A DNA stretch of 64,000 bases from Bradyrhizobium sp. cir1 (GTDB lineage: Bacteria; Pseudomonadota; Alphaproteobacteria; Rhizobiales; Xanthobacteraceae). This document shows positions 53,575 to 62,548 of the stretch, in pieces; position 1 is the stretch's first letter; every line of letters begins with the position of its first letter. The notes below the pieces were generated by a model, which did no database searches, was not told where the DNA came from, and worked only from the letters and a program-made list of their open reading frames with translations. A program made the position numbers and the translations under genes. The stretch is from contig NZ_JACIHE010000027.1 of assembly GCF_014198245.1 (NCBI RefSeq), positions 21,971 to 85,970 on the forward strand, given 5' to 3'.

Positions 53575-54188
53575 TTCGCCAGTTCCTTCAGGCCGAGGCG
53601 AATGAGCTGCGCCGTTTCGGCGCCTTCACCCGCGCTGCGCGAGGCCGAGGCAATCGCCGCAGCGGCCTGCGGCTGGCCGTAGCCGAGATTGACCAGCGCG
53701 GAAATCGCATCCGCCACCGGGCGCGGCGCGCGCTGGTCGTCGACGGCCCCGGCGAGATGCACGACGGCCGGATCGACATTGGCGAAGGCCGGCGCCTTGT
53801 CTTTCAATTCGGTGACGATGCGCTCGGCGACCTTGGGGCCGACGCCGGGCGTCCGCGACACCGCGGCCTTGTCGCGCAGCGCGATGGCGTTGGCGAGATC
53901 GGAAGGCTGCAGCGTGCCGAGCACCGCGAGCGCGACCTTGGCGCCGACGCCCTGCACGGTCTGCAGCAGGCGAAACCATTCGCGCTCCTGGTCGGTGCGG
54001 AAGCCGAACAGCTTGATCTGGTCCTCGCGGACATAGGTCTCGATCGACAGCACGGCGGCTTCGCCCGGCGCGGGCAGATGCTGCAGCGTGCGCGACGAGC
54101 AGTGCACCTGATAGCCGACGCCGCCGACGTCGAGGATGACGAAGTCCTCGCCGTAGGAATCGATCAGGCCCTTGAGCTTGCCGATCAT
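53571..54188 (-). CDS. ruvA: Holliday-junction DNA-binding protein RuvA
   Basis: 205 aa. Starts 'MIGKLKGLIDSYGEDF', with the OB-fold domain I, two helix-hairpin-helix motifs in domain II ('LLQTVQGVGAKVALAVLGTL' and 'TPGVGPKVAERIVTEL') and the small C-terminal RuvB-binding domain 'AISALVNLGYGQPQAAAAI'. Its tetramer holds the four-way junction. Overlaps ruvC by ATGA and ruvB by GTGA. Confidence 0.97.
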   Translation of the reverse strand: MIGKLKGLIDSYGEDFVILDVGGVGYQVHCSSRTLQHLPAPGEAAVLSIETYVREDQIKLFGFRTDQEREWFRLLQTVQGVGAKVALAVLGTLQPSDLANAIALRDKAAVSRTPGVGPKVAERIVTELKDKAPAFANVDPAVVHLAGAVDDQRAPRPVADAISALVNLGYGQPQAAAAIASASRSAGEGAETAQLIRLGLKELAK

Positions 54189-54712
54189 AACCCCACCACC
54201 TTCAGCCGGAGCGCCGCGCTCTGGCGGTGATGGGCGTGGGTGATGGCGATGGCGAGCGCGTCGGCAGCATCAGCGGACGGCGGCTCGGCTTTCGGCAGCA
54301 ATATCTTCAACATCATCGCGATCTGTTGCTTGTCGGCGTGGCCGGCGCCGACCACCGTCTTCTTGACCTGGTTCGGCGCGTATTCGGCAACACTGATGCC
54401 GAACATTGCCGGCGCCAGCATGGCGACGCCGCGGGCCTGGCCGAGCTTCAGCGTCGCAACGCCGTCCTTGTTGACGAAGGTCTGCTCGACCGCGGCTTCC
54501 GTCGGCCGGTGGTCGGACAGGACGGAAGCGAGCCCTTCGTGGATCGCGAGCAGCCGGCTCGCCAAGGGCAGATCGTCCGGCGGTTCCACCGAGCCGCAGG
54601 CAACGTAGATCAGGCGATTGCCCTCAGCCTCGATCACGCCCCAGCCGGTGCGGCGCAGGCCGGGGTCGATGCCGATGATGCGGACGGGGCCACGAATCGG
54701 GAGCGCAGTCAT
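54185..54712 (-). CDS. ruvC: Holliday-junction resolvase RuvC
   Basis: 175 aa. RNase-H-like nuclease: Asp16 in 'IIGIDPGLRRTGWG', Glu in 'AVEQTFVNKD', and the terminal acidic pair in 'DAADALAIAITHAHH'. These are the metal-binding carboxylates. It cuts junctions bound by RuvAB. The ATG at 54712 fits the family start; the longer open frame upstream covers the repeat region and is rejected. Confidence 0.97.
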   Translation of the reverse strand: MTALPIRGPVRIIGIDPGLRRTGWGVIEAEGNRLIYVACGSVEPPDDLPLASRLLAIHEGLASVLSDHRPTEAAVEQTFVNKDGVATLKLGQARGVAMLAPAMFGISVAEYAPNQVKKTVVGAGHADKQQIAMMLKILLPKAEPPSADAADALAIAITHAHHRQSAALRLKVVGL

Positions 54713-54801
54713 GGGCCAGTGATAGCGGCTGGCTGGACTGAGGGAAACAGAAACAGAACGGAAGTAACAGGGGAAGTGGCACCGCCGCCCACTCCACATT
54801 C

Positions 54802-54906
54802 CGTCGTCATACCCCGCGAAAGCGGGGTATCCAGTACGCCGCGGCTTCTCCGTGTCCGTCTGGCGTCTCTGGAATACTGGATCGCCCGCCTTCGCGGGCG
54901 ATGACA
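54802..54906. repeat. Two-hairpin intergenic repeat
   Basis: First stem ATACCCCGC-GAAA-GCGGGGTAT (54809-54830), 9 bp with a GNRA-type loop. Second stem CGCCCGC-CTTC-GCGGGCG near 54883-54900. The element is bounded by CGTCGTCAT and ATGACAGCG. It sits between yebC and ruvC. I recognise this class (paired hairpins with a 'TACTGGAT' core) as a common Bradyrhizobium repeat. Confidence 0.8.
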
Positions 54907-54933
54907 GCGGAGGATAGAGGCGAGCAGACGCCC

Positions 54934-55680
54934 CTACCCGCCCATCTTCGCAACAAGCGCGTCCGACACCTCGAAATTGGCGTAGACGTTCTGGACGTCG
55001 TCGTGCTCGTTGAGCAGGTCCATCAGCTTGAGCAGCTTCTCGCCGGTCTCGTCGTCCACGGCGACCGTGTTCTGCGGCTTCCAGATGAGCGCGGCCTTGC
55101 GGGGCTCGCCGAACTTGGCTTCCAGCGCCTTGGCGACGTCGCGATAGCCTTCGGTCGAGGCGTAGATCTCGTGGCCGCCTTCGCCCGAGATCACGTCGTC
55201 GGCGCCGGCCTCGATCGCGGCGTCCAGCACCGCGTCGTCGGAGGCGACGCTGCGGTCATACTCGATGATTCCGGTGCGGTCGAACATGAAGGAGACCGAG
55301 CCGGTTTCACCGAGATTGCCGCCCGACTTGGTGAAGAAGGAGCGGATGTCGGAGGCGGCGCGGTTGCGGTTGTCGGTCAGCGCCTCGACGATGACGGCGA
55401 CGCCGCCGGGGCCATAGCCCTCGTAGCGGATCTCGTCATAGTTCTCGCCGTCGCTGCCGAGCGCCTTCTTGATGGCGCGCTCGATATTGTCCTTCGGCAT
55501 GTTCTCCTGGCGCGCGGCGATCACCGCGGCGCGCAGGCGCGGGTTCATGTTCGGGTCGGGCGTCCCCAGCTTGGCGGCGACGGTGATTTCCCGCGCCAGC
55601 TTGCCGAACAGTTTCGACTTCTGCGCATCCTGCCGCCCCTTGCGGTGCATGATGTTCTTGAATTGGGAATGTCCGGCCAT
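54934..55680 (-). CDS. yebC: YebC/PmpR-family regulatory protein
   Basis: 248 aa. Starts 'MAGHSQFKNIMHRKGRQDAQ', the invariant YebC N-terminus, and keeps 'ARQENMPKDNIERAIKKA' and 'YEGYGPGGVAVIVEALTDN'. Now understood in several bacteria as a translation factor aiding ribosomes at proline stretches, besides its older label as a transcription regulator. Located just upstream of ruvC, a widely conserved arrangement. Confidence 0.95.
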   Translation of the reverse strand: MAGHSQFKNIMHRKGRQDAQKSKLFGKLAREITVAAKLGTPDPNMNPRLRAAVIAARQENMPKDNIERAIKKALGSDGENYDEIRYEGYGPGGVAVIVEALTDNRNRAASDIRSFFTKSGGNLGETGSVSFMFDRTGIIEYDRSVASDDAVLDAAIEAGADDVISGEGGHEIYASTEGYRDVAKALEAKFGEPRKAALIWKPQNTVAVDDETGEKLLKLMDLLNEHDDVQNVYANFEVSDALVAKMGG

Positions 55681-55899
55681 GCGTGGTCTCTTGTGGAATA
55701 GTCAGCCAAAGGTGAGCGTGGGAAGCGCGGCCTTATAGGCCGCCAACCCACCGGAATCAAAGGGGCCCTGACGCTTCACGGTAGCACTGTAAAGATAGCC
55801 ACCGTAACGGTCCGTGCCCAGATGTCGGGCATTGTTAACCCTGATTTCATTCCGGGCTGCGAAAATAGCGTCCGCCCGCCCCCCGACAAGAGAGACCTG

Positions 55900-57648
55900 A
55901 TGGCATTCGGACTGTTTCGGAAGCGTCTGCCTGATATGGCTGCGCCGGTGGCCACCCCGCAGGCTGCGCAGCCGGCGGCCATTCCCGAGCCCGCCCCGGC
56001 CAATGAGGGCGATTCGGCCAGGGAAATCCTGGAACTGCTGGAACTCGAGCTCGGGGCCATGATTCGCCAGCTCGAACGCGCCGCCAATTCGGTGGCCGGC
56101 GGCGCCGAAGCGACCGCCACGACGCTTGCCGCCATTCGCGACCGCACCGACGCCCTGACCGGCCGCACCAACGCCGCCCAATCGACCGCATCCACCTTCG
56201 CCCATGCCGCCGACAAGTTCACCCAGTCCGCGCAAGGCATCGGGGCGCAGGTTCGTGAGGCCGGCAAGCTCGCCGACGAGGCCAGTGCCGCGGCGCAGGA
56301 AGCGCGTGCCAATGTCGATCGCTTGCGCGAATCCTCCGCCGCCATCGGCAACGTCGTCAATCTGATCGCGCAGATCGCGCGGCAGACGACGCTGCTCGCG
56401 CTCAACTCGACCATCGAAGCCGCGCGCGCCGGCGCGGCCGGCAAGGGATTTGCGGTGGTCGCCACCGAGGTCAAGGCGCTCGCGGTGCAGACGCAAGGCG
56501 CGACCGAAGAGATCACAAAGAAGATCGACGCGCTGCAGCGCGATGCCGCAGGCTCGGCGGATGCCGTGCACCGCATCTCGCAGGCGATCGAGGCGATCCG
56601 CCCGGTGTTCGAGACCGTCAACGGCGCAGTGGCCGAGCAGAACGCCACCACGAGCGAGGTCTCCGGCAATGCCGCGAGCGCCTCGGAGTTCATCATCTCG
56701 GTCGGCGAGAGCGCGGCCGAGATCGATGCCGCGACCAAGGCGGCCGAGACCCATGGCGAGAGCGTCGCCAGCGCCGGCAAGGCGGTCACCACCTTCGCCC
56801 GGAAGCTGAAATCGCGCTGCGCGGTACTGCTGCGCCAGAGCGAGCATGACGACCGCCGCAAGACCGAGCGGCTGCCCTGCCATCTCAAGCTCGAAACCGC
56901 GCGCGGGGTGATCCCGGTCTATGAAATCTCGATGGAGGGGGTGCTGATCGGCGGCCCGGACGCCGCACGGCTGGCCCCGCAGGCGATCATCGAAGGCAGC
57001 CTCGAACAGGTCGGAGCCTGCCGCCTGCGCGTGACGGAGCAATCCAAGGCCGGTGCCCGCGCGCAATTCGTCAGCCCCAATGCCGAGCTCTGCGAGAAGA
57101 TCGAGGACAAGCTCTGGTCGATCCACGAGGAGAACACCGAGTTCGTCACCCGCGCCATGGAGGCGGGCAACGCGCTGACCGCGATCTTCGAGCAGGCTGT
57201 CGCGCGCGGCGACGTCAAGGTCGACGACCTCTTCGACACCGACTATGTGGAAATCGCCGGCACCAATCCGCAGCAATACCGCACCCGATATCTGGACTGG
57301 GCCGACCGCGCGCTGCCGCCGTTCCAAGAGACCTTCCTCGCCAAGGACCCGCGCATGGCGTTTTGCGCCATGGTCGACCGCAACGGCTTCCTGCCGGTGC
57401 ACAACAAGATCTATTCGCATCCGCAGCGGCCGGGCGATGTCGCCTGGAACACGGCCAACAGCCGCAACCGGCGCATCTTCAACGATCCGGCGGGGCTCGC
57501 CGCCGCACACAACCTGCGCTCGTACCTTGTCCAGAGCTATGCCCGCGACATGGGCAACGGGAACACGGTGATGATGCGCGAGATCGACGTGCCGATCCGC
57601 GTCAAGAGCCGGCACTGGGGCGGATTCCGCACCGCCTACAAGCTGTAA
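55900..57648 (+). CDS. Soluble chemoreceptor: MA domain + PilZ-like + C-terminal Cache-like domain
   Basis: 582 aa, no membrane span, so cytoplasmic. The signalling hairpin comes first ('LLALNSTIEAARAG' and 'GFAVVATEVKALA', about 165-200). A PilZ-like segment follows at about 316-400, with the R-x-x-x-R motif (RRKTER) and I-S-x-x-G (ISMEGVLIGG), suggesting c-di-GMP binding, although the usual Asp/Asn before Ser is Glu. The last ~140 residues carry 'LPVHNKIY', 'NSRNRRIF' and 'RHWGGFR', shared with the next gene and resembling a Cache sensor placed at the C-terminus. I use the ATG at 55900 (AGAGAG upstream); an earlier in-frame ATG is at 55822. Confidence 0.85.
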   Translation: MAFGLFRKRLPDMAAPVATPQAAQPAAIPEPAPANEGDSAREILELLELELGAMIRQLERAANSVAGGAEATATTLAAIRDRTDALTGRTNAAQSTASTFAHAADKFTQSAQGIGAQVREAGKLADEASAAAQEARANVDRLRESSAAIGNVVNLIAQIARQTTLLALNSTIEAARAGAAGKGFAVVATEVKALAVQTQGATEEITKKIDALQRDAAGSADAVHRISQAIEAIRPVFETVNGAVAEQNATTSEVSGNAASASEFIISVGESAAEIDAATKAAETHGESVASAGKAVTTFARKLKSRCAVLLRQSEHDDRRKTERLPCHLKLETARGVIPVYEISMEGVLIGGPDAARLAPQAIIEGSLEQVGACRLRVTEQSKAGARAQFVSPNAELCEKIEDKLWSIHEENTEFVTRAMEAGNALTAIFEQAVARGDVKVDDLFDTDYVEIAGTNPQQYRTRYLDWADRALPPFQETFLAKDPRMAFCAMVDRNGFLPVHNKIYSHPQRPGDVAWNTANSRNRRIFNDPAGLAAAHNLRSYLVQSYARDMGNGNTVMMREIDVPIRVKSRHWGGFRTAYKL

Positions 57649-57767
57649 TGCCCGCTCTCGTGCACTCCTGGGCAAGACGGCGGGCGCGAATCATCCTCTA
57701 AAGTCGAAGCTGGAATGGAAATGCCGCCGAGAGCCGATCACCGGCTCTGACTGGAGAAGGCCCGTAC

Positions 57768-59192
57768 ATGTCCCTTGCACAACTTGCAGTATTGGACACC
57801 GGATCGAACCGGACGCTCGCCGAACGGCTGATCGACCAGCTCGCCGACCGCATCGGCGGTCTCGGCGTCGAGCTCGCCGACATTGCCGGCAACGTCCAGG
57901 AAGTCGCGAACCGCGTCGCGCACCAGTCGGAACGGTTCCATCACCTGCAGAAAACGGCCGAGACGATGGTCTCGGCCAACCACGACATCGCCAACGCTTC
58001 GCAGGCGGTGCAGACGACGACATCCGCGGCGGTCGGCGAAATCGCGCAGTCGCGCAGCGCGGTCGATACCGCCGTCAGCCACATCTCCGAATTGGTTGCG
58101 GCCGTGGAACGCATCGAGGCGCGCCTCAGCGCGGTTGGCTCGGCGCTGGCGCAGGTCGCAAAAGTGTCCGGCTCGATCGAGGCGATCGCGAAGCAGACCA
58201 ACCTGCTTGCGCTGAACGCAACCATCGAAGCGGCACGCGCCGGCCATGCCGGCCGCGGCTTCGCCGTGGTCGCAAGCGAGGTGAAGAATCTCGCCGAAGC
58301 CACCCGCCAGGCCACGCACCAGATCTCCGACACCGTACGCGATCTCGACGGCCAGATCGAAGGCCTGATCGGCGAAAGCAGCGACGCCTCGCAGCGCGCC
58401 AAGACCGCCGGCGAGGGCGCCCAGCAGATCTCCGGCATCATCTCGCGCGTCCAGCAGGGCTTTGCCTCGGTGGAAGCGGAGATCGGCAGCGTCACGCGCG
58501 CGGCGACCTCCAATCTCGGCCACTGCGACACCGTCATCAGCGAGCTCAACGAGCTCGCCAAGGGCGTCGACCTGTCCTCGCGCGATCTTGGGAATGCCGA
58601 CCGGCGGATTGCAAAGCTGCTCGACACCTCCGAAGGCCTGATCGCGCTGATCGCCGACAGCGGCGTCGAGACGTCGGACGCGCCGCTGATCCGTGTCGTC
58701 GTCGAGACCGCCAAGCAGATCTCGGCCGAGTTCGAGGCGGCGATCGACCGCGGCGAGATCACGCTCGACCAGCTCATGGACGAGAACTACCGCGAGATAT
58801 CAGGCACCGATCCAAAGCAGTACAGCACTGATTACGTCGACTTCACCGACCGCGTGCTGCCCGCGATCCAGGACCCGATCCAGAAATCCGATCCGCGCAT
58901 CGTGTTCTGCGTCGCCTGGGCCAAGGGCGGGTATCTGCCGACCCACAATCCGAACTACCGCCTGCCGCAGGGCAAGGACCCGGTCTGGAATAACGCCAAC
59001 TGCCGCAACCGCCGCCTGTTCACCGATCGCGCGGTGAAGAAGGTCGCGGCCAACACAAAACCCTTCCTGCTCCAGACCTATCGCCGCGACATGGGCGGCG
59101 GGCAGTTCGTGCTGATGAAGGACCTATCCTCGCCGATCGTGATCCGCGGCAGGCACTGGGGCGCCTTCCGGATGGGCTTTCGGCAGGGCTGA
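57768..59192 (+). CDS. Soluble chemoreceptor: MA domain + C-terminal Cache-like domain
   Basis: 474 aa, no membrane span. Signalling domain about 30-280 with hairpin 'NLLALNATIEAARAGH' and 'GFAVVASEVKNLAE'. No PilZ segment. The C-terminal ~140 residues match those of the preceding gene, with shared 'LPTHNPNY', 'NCRNRRLF' and 'RHWGAFR'. The pair is evidently a tandem duplication with gain or loss of the PilZ part. Reverse order (signalling then sensor) compared with ordinary chemoreceptors. Starts 119 bp after the first gene, probably co-transcribed. Confidence 0.85.
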   Translation: MSLAQLAVLDTGSNRTLAERLIDQLADRIGGLGVELADIAGNVQEVANRVAHQSERFHHLQKTAETMVSANHDIANASQAVQTTTSAAVGEIAQSRSAVDTAVSHISELVAAVERIEARLSAVGSALAQVAKVSGSIEAIAKQTNLLALNATIEAARAGHAGRGFAVVASEVKNLAEATRQATHQISDTVRDLDGQIEGLIGESSDASQRAKTAGEGAQQISGIISRVQQGFASVEAEIGSVTRAATSNLGHCDTVISELNELAKGVDLSSRDLGNADRRIAKLLDTSEGLIALIADSGVETSDAPLIRVVVETAKQISAEFEAAIDRGEITLDQLMDENYREISGTDPKQYSTDYVDFTDRVLPAIQDPIQKSDPRIVFCVAWAKGGYLPTHNPNYRLPQGKDPVWNNANCRNRRLFTDRAVKKVAANTKPFLLQTYRRDMGGGQFVLMKDLSSPIVIRGRHWGAFRMGFRQG

Positions 59193-59432
59193 CGGCCGGC
59201 GCGACGGCGTTCCGGCGTCCCTGAAATCAAAAGTTCGAAAACAACCCCATGCACAGTAGCCGGGGTCAGCGAAATCAATGGCTTGCCCCGGCGGACCATG
59301 GCGCGCGTTGACTCGTCGGGCAAAACAGGGGCATAATGCTATTATTCCGAAATATCGTAGCCTCGTCGCCGCCCTCTCCAGCAAGATAGAATTATCGCAG
59401 GTGACCTCTTGGTGACGGCCTGAGCAAACGCC

Positions 59433-59563
59433 TCGTCCTTCGAGACGACCGCCTCCAGCGGTCCCTCAGGATGAGGCTAAGCGGCATTGGCGTCCGTTGA
59501 ATTGCTTCCGCTCACTCCGCCCTCATCCTGAGGGCCCGCTGGAGGCGGGCGTCTCGAAGGATG
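59433..59563. repeat. Long inverted repeat (about 43-base arms)
   Basis: Left arm 59433-59476 and right arm 59521-59563 are near-perfect reverse complements: TCGTCCTTCGAGACGACCGC pairs with GCGGGCGTCTCGAAGGATG, and CCCTCAGGATGAGG with CCTCATCCTGAGGG. The spacer is 44 bases. The CTCATCCTGAGG type is a well-known dispersed element in Bradyrhizobium. Confidence 0.8.
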
Positions 59564-59700
59564 GCTGCAGGCGAGCTATCCGCCACGTTTCCTGATGTCC
59601 GCCGTCCCTGACTTTCCCAATCGCACGAATTTCGTCATCGCACGGTTTTGCCCGTTCGCACGATCATCTGCGGCGATCGGCGGCGCGCGCGACGAAAATG

Positions 59701-59786
59701 CGTCAAAACATGACGATTATCATATCATTATGCCCAAAACGCTTGCTGCGATCGCCGCACAAATTCGTGAACGTCATGGCGTGACG
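59701..59786. promoter_or_regulatory. Paired CGTCA-N5-TGACG palindromes upstream of iorA
   Basis: Two copies of the same dyad, CGTCA-N5-TGACG, at 59701-59715 and 59772-59786, start to start 71 bp apart (nearly seven helical turns). The spacers differ (AAACA and TGGCG), so the arms are what is conserved. They lie about 120-205 bp before the iorA start, as expected of a dimeric regulator binding at two positions. Confidence 0.5.
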
Positions 59787-59906
59787 CGCTGCTTGCGCAA
59801 ATATGCATTGCCGGAAATTTCGATGCTTCATCGCTTCGCATCGATATGATTATGGTCGGGCGCAAATCGCCGACGCCGTAAGCGCTCGTCGAGCAAGGGG
59901 ATGCAC

Positions 59907-60371
59907 ATGGCAACAACACTCACCATCAACGGCGAAACGAAATCGTTCGACGCGCCACCGGAAATGCCCTTGCTGTGGGTGCTGCGCGACATCCTCGGCA
60001 TGACCGGCACCAAGTTCGGCTGCGGCATCGCGCAATGCGGCGCCTGCACGGTACATGTCGACGGCAAGGCCGTGCGCTCCTGCGTGCTGCCGGTGAGCGC
60101 CGTCGCGAACCGCACTGTGACCACCATCGAGCATGTCGGCAGCACGCCGGCGGGCGCGAAGGTACAGAAGGCCTGGCTCGAGGCCGAAGTGATCCAGTGC
60201 GGCTATTGCCAGTCCGGCCAGATCATGGCGGCGGCCGCGCTGCTGGCGGCAACGCCGAACCCTGATGATTCCGACATCGACGCCGCGATGGCCGGCAACA
60301 TCTGCCGCTGCGGCACCTATGTGCGCATCCGCGAGGCCATCAAGCACGCGGCCAACGGCCGGCAGTCGTGA
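59907..60371 (+). CDS. iorA: Isoquinoline 1-oxidoreductase-type [2Fe-2S] subunit
   Basis: 154 aa. Two [2Fe-2S] clusters: ferredoxin-like 'GCGIAQCGACTVH' with a fourth Cys in 'RSCVLP', and the C-terminal 'CGYCQSGQ' with 'CRCGTY'. This is the small electron-transfer subunit of a xanthine-oxidase-family molybdenum hydroxylase. I use the ATG at 59907, preceded by AAGGGG at a good distance; another ATG lies two codons upstream. First gene of a three-gene operon. Confidence 0.92.
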   Translation: MATTLTINGETKSFDAPPEMPLLWVLRDILGMTGTKFGCGIAQCGACTVHVDGKAVRSCVLPVSAVANRTVTTIEHVGSTPAGAKVQKAWLEAEVIQCGYCQSGQIMAAAALLAATPNPDDSDIDAAMAGNICRCGTYVRIREAIKHAANGRQS

Positions 60372-60379
60372 GGTTCGCC

Positions 60380-62548
60380 ATGAATGCACACAACAGCGTC
60401 TCCCGCCGCGCGCTTCTGACCAGCGGCCTCGCCACCGGCTTCCTGCTCGCCTTCCATCTGCCGCTGCGCGCCGCCGCCAACGAGCCGGTGCAACCGAGCG
60501 ATACGACCGAAGGCAAGTTCGCGCCCAACGCCTTCATCCGCATCGACGAGACCGGCCGCACCGTGCTGATGATGCCGCAGGTCGAGATGGGCCAGGGCAC
60601 CTACACCTCGATCTCCGCCGTGCTCGCCGAAGAGTTGGATGCCGACTGGAGCAAGGTCGAGGTCCAGCATGCGCCGCCGAACGACAAGCTCTACGGCAAC
60701 CCGACCTTCGGCCTGCAAGTCACCGGCAACTCCAACTCGATCCGTGCCTGGTGGCTCCCGCTGCGCCAGGCCGGCGCCACCGCGCGCGCCATGCTGGTGC
60801 AGGCCGCGGCCAGCCAGTGGGGCGTCGAGCCTGCAAGCTGCACGGCGTCGAAGGGCGAGGTCGCGCATGACGCGAGCGGCCGCAAGCTCGGTTACGGCGC
60901 GCTGGCGCTCGCAGCCCAAGGCCAGACCCCACCGAAGGATGTCGCGCTGAAGGACCCCAAGGACTTTGTCATCATCGGCCAGCCCTTGAAGCGGCTCGAC
61001 ACGCCCGACAAGGTCAACGGCAAGGCCGTCTACGGCATCGATGCGATCCTGCCCGGCATGAAGTTCGCCACCGTCGCCGCCTGCCCGGTGTTCGGCGGCA
61101 AGGTCGGCAAGGTCGACGACAGCGCCGCGATGAAGCTGCCCGGCGTGCGCAAGGTTGTGGTGCTCGACGACATGGTCGCCGTGATCGGCGATCACATGTG
61201 GGCGGCAAAGAAGGGTCTCGAAGCGCTCAAGATCGAGTGGAACGAGGGACCGAACGCTGAGATCACCACGAAAGACATCTGGGAGGATCTGCGCAAGGCC
61301 AGCCAGAAGGACGGCGCGGTCGCCAAGTCCGATGGCGACATCGCCAAGGCGCTGGTGAGCGGCGACAGGTTCGAGGCAGCCTACGAGCTGCCGTTCCTGG
61401 CGCATGCGTCGATGGAGCCGATCAACGCCACGGTGCACGTAAAGGCGGACTCCTGCGAAATCTGGACCGGCACGCAGATCATGACACGCGTGCAGTCCGA
61501 AGCAGCGAAAGCCGCGGGCCTGCCGATCGACAAGGTGATCGTCAACAACCACCTGCTCGGCGGCGGTTTCGGCCGCAAGCTCGAGCCCGACATGGTGATC
61601 GCGGCGGTGAAGATCGCAAAACAGGTCGACTACCCCGTGAAGGTGGTGTGGACCCGCGAGGAGGACATCCAGCACGACGTCTACCGTCCGGTCTATCGCG
61701 ACCAGATCACGGCGTCGCTGGTCGACGGCAAGGTCGCGGGCTGGAAGTACAAGGTCGCCGGCTCCGCCGTGCTGGCGCGCTGGCTGCCGCCAGCGTTCCA
61801 GAAGGGCATCGACATCGACGCGATCGACGCCGCGGTGGATGCGCCTTACGACTTCGCCAACTTCCACGTCGAATATGTCCGCGCCGAGCCGCCGGCGGTG
61901 CCGACCGGCTTCTGGCGCGGCGTCGGCCCGAACAACAACGTGTTCGCGGTCGAATGCGCGATGGACGAGCTCGCGCGCAAGGCGGGCAAGGACCCGATCG
62001 AGTTCCGAAAGTCGATGCTGACCAAGAATCCGCGCATGCTCGCGGTGCTGGGCCAGGTCGCGGAGAAATCCGGCTGGGGGCAGAAGCTGCCGCCGCGCGT
62101 CGGCCGCGGCGTCTGCGTGCAGCCGTCATTCGCAAGCTTCATCGCGACGGTTGTGGAGGCCGAGATCGACGACATCGGCGAGATCACGCTCCGCCGCATC
62201 ACCTCGGTGGTCGACACCGGCATCGCGGTCAATCCTGATACGGTGAAGGCGCAGATCGAGGGCGGGCTGATCTTCGGTCTCACCGCGGCGCTCTATGGCG
62301 AGATCACCATCGACAGGGGCCGCGTGCAGCAGTCGAACTTCCACGACTACCGCATGATGCGCATCAACGAGACGCCGAAGATCGAGGTGATCGTCGTCAG
62401 AAGCGGCGAGGCCCCCGGCGGCATCGGCGAGGCCGGCGTCAATGCCGGACCGCCGGCGCTGCGCAATGCGATTTACGCGGCAACCGGCGTGGCGCTGCGG
62501 CGCCTGCCAATCGATCGGAAACTGCTGGCTGCGGGGAAGAAGGCATGA
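60380..62548 (+). CDS. iorB: Isoquinoline 1-oxidoreductase-type molybdopterin subunit
   Basis: 722 aa. 'VSRRALLTSGLATGF' is a twin-arginine signal, so the enzyme is exported with its cofactor. The catalytic part contains 'QVEMGQGTYTSISAVLAEEL', 'LGGGFGRKLEPD', and the C-terminal 'GGIGEAGVNAGPPA' with the family's catalytic Glu. It hydroxylates an N-heterocycle or aldehyde in the periplasm. A GTG at 60368 overlaps the iorA stop; I prefer the ATG at 60380, which has GAGG seven bases before it and fits the signal peptide. Confidence 0.92.
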   Translation: MNAHNSVSRRALLTSGLATGFLLAFHLPLRAAANEPVQPSDTTEGKFAPNAFIRIDETGRTVLMMPQVEMGQGTYTSISAVLAEELDADWSKVEVQHAPPNDKLYGNPTFGLQVTGNSNSIRAWWLPLRQAGATARAMLVQAAASQWGVEPASCTASKGEVAHDASGRKLGYGALALAAQGQTPPKDVALKDPKDFVIIGQPLKRLDTPDKVNGKAVYGIDAILPGMKFATVAACPVFGGKVGKVDDSAAMKLPGVRKVVVLDDMVAVIGDHMWAAKKGLEALKIEWNEGPNAEITTKDIWEDLRKASQKDGAVAKSDGDIAKALVSGDRFEAAYELPFLAHASMEPINATVHVKADSCEIWTGTQIMTRVQSEAAKAAGLPIDKVIVNNHLLGGGFGRKLEPDMVIAAVKIAKQVDYPVKVVWTREEDIQHDVYRPVYRDQITASLVDGKVAGWKYKVAGSAVLARWLPPAFQKGIDIDAIDAAVDAPYDFANFHVEYVRAEPPAVPTGFWRGVGPNNNVFAVECAMDELARKAGKDPIEFRKSMLTKNPRMLAVLGQVAEKSGWGQKLPPRVGRGVCVQPSFASFIATVVEAEIDDIGEITLRRITSVVDTGIAVNPDTVKAQIEGGLIFGLTAALYGEITIDRGRVQQSNFHDYRMMRINETPKIEVIVVRSGEAPGGIGEAGVNAGPPALRNAIYAATGVALRRLPIDRKLLAAGKKA

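Larger units (their letters stand above)
59193..59906. other. 714-bp intergenic region upstream of the ior operon
   Basis: Contains a long inverted repeat (59433-59563), two identical-arm palindromes (59701-59715 and 59772-59786) and an AT-rich stretch around 59700-59760. One open frame (59595-59849, 84 aa) has no ribosome-binding site or recognisable family, so I do not call it. The region must hold the ior promoter. Confidence 0.6.

Noticed and set aside
55702..57675. 657-aa open frame on the minus strand
   Set aside because: Antisense to the first soluble chemoreceptor; repetitive Arg/Leu/Gly-rich translation, no motifs. The plus-strand gene has clear chemoreceptor hallmarks.
59768..59795. 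Second sigma-54 promoter before iorA (TGGCGTGACGCGCTGCTTGC)
   Set aside because: The GG and GC elements are spaced incorrectly by one or more bases and the TTGC block is too far downstream.
59595..59849. 84-aa open frame upstream of iorA
   Set aside because: No ribosome-binding site, no recognisable family, and it runs through the palindromes that look regulatory.
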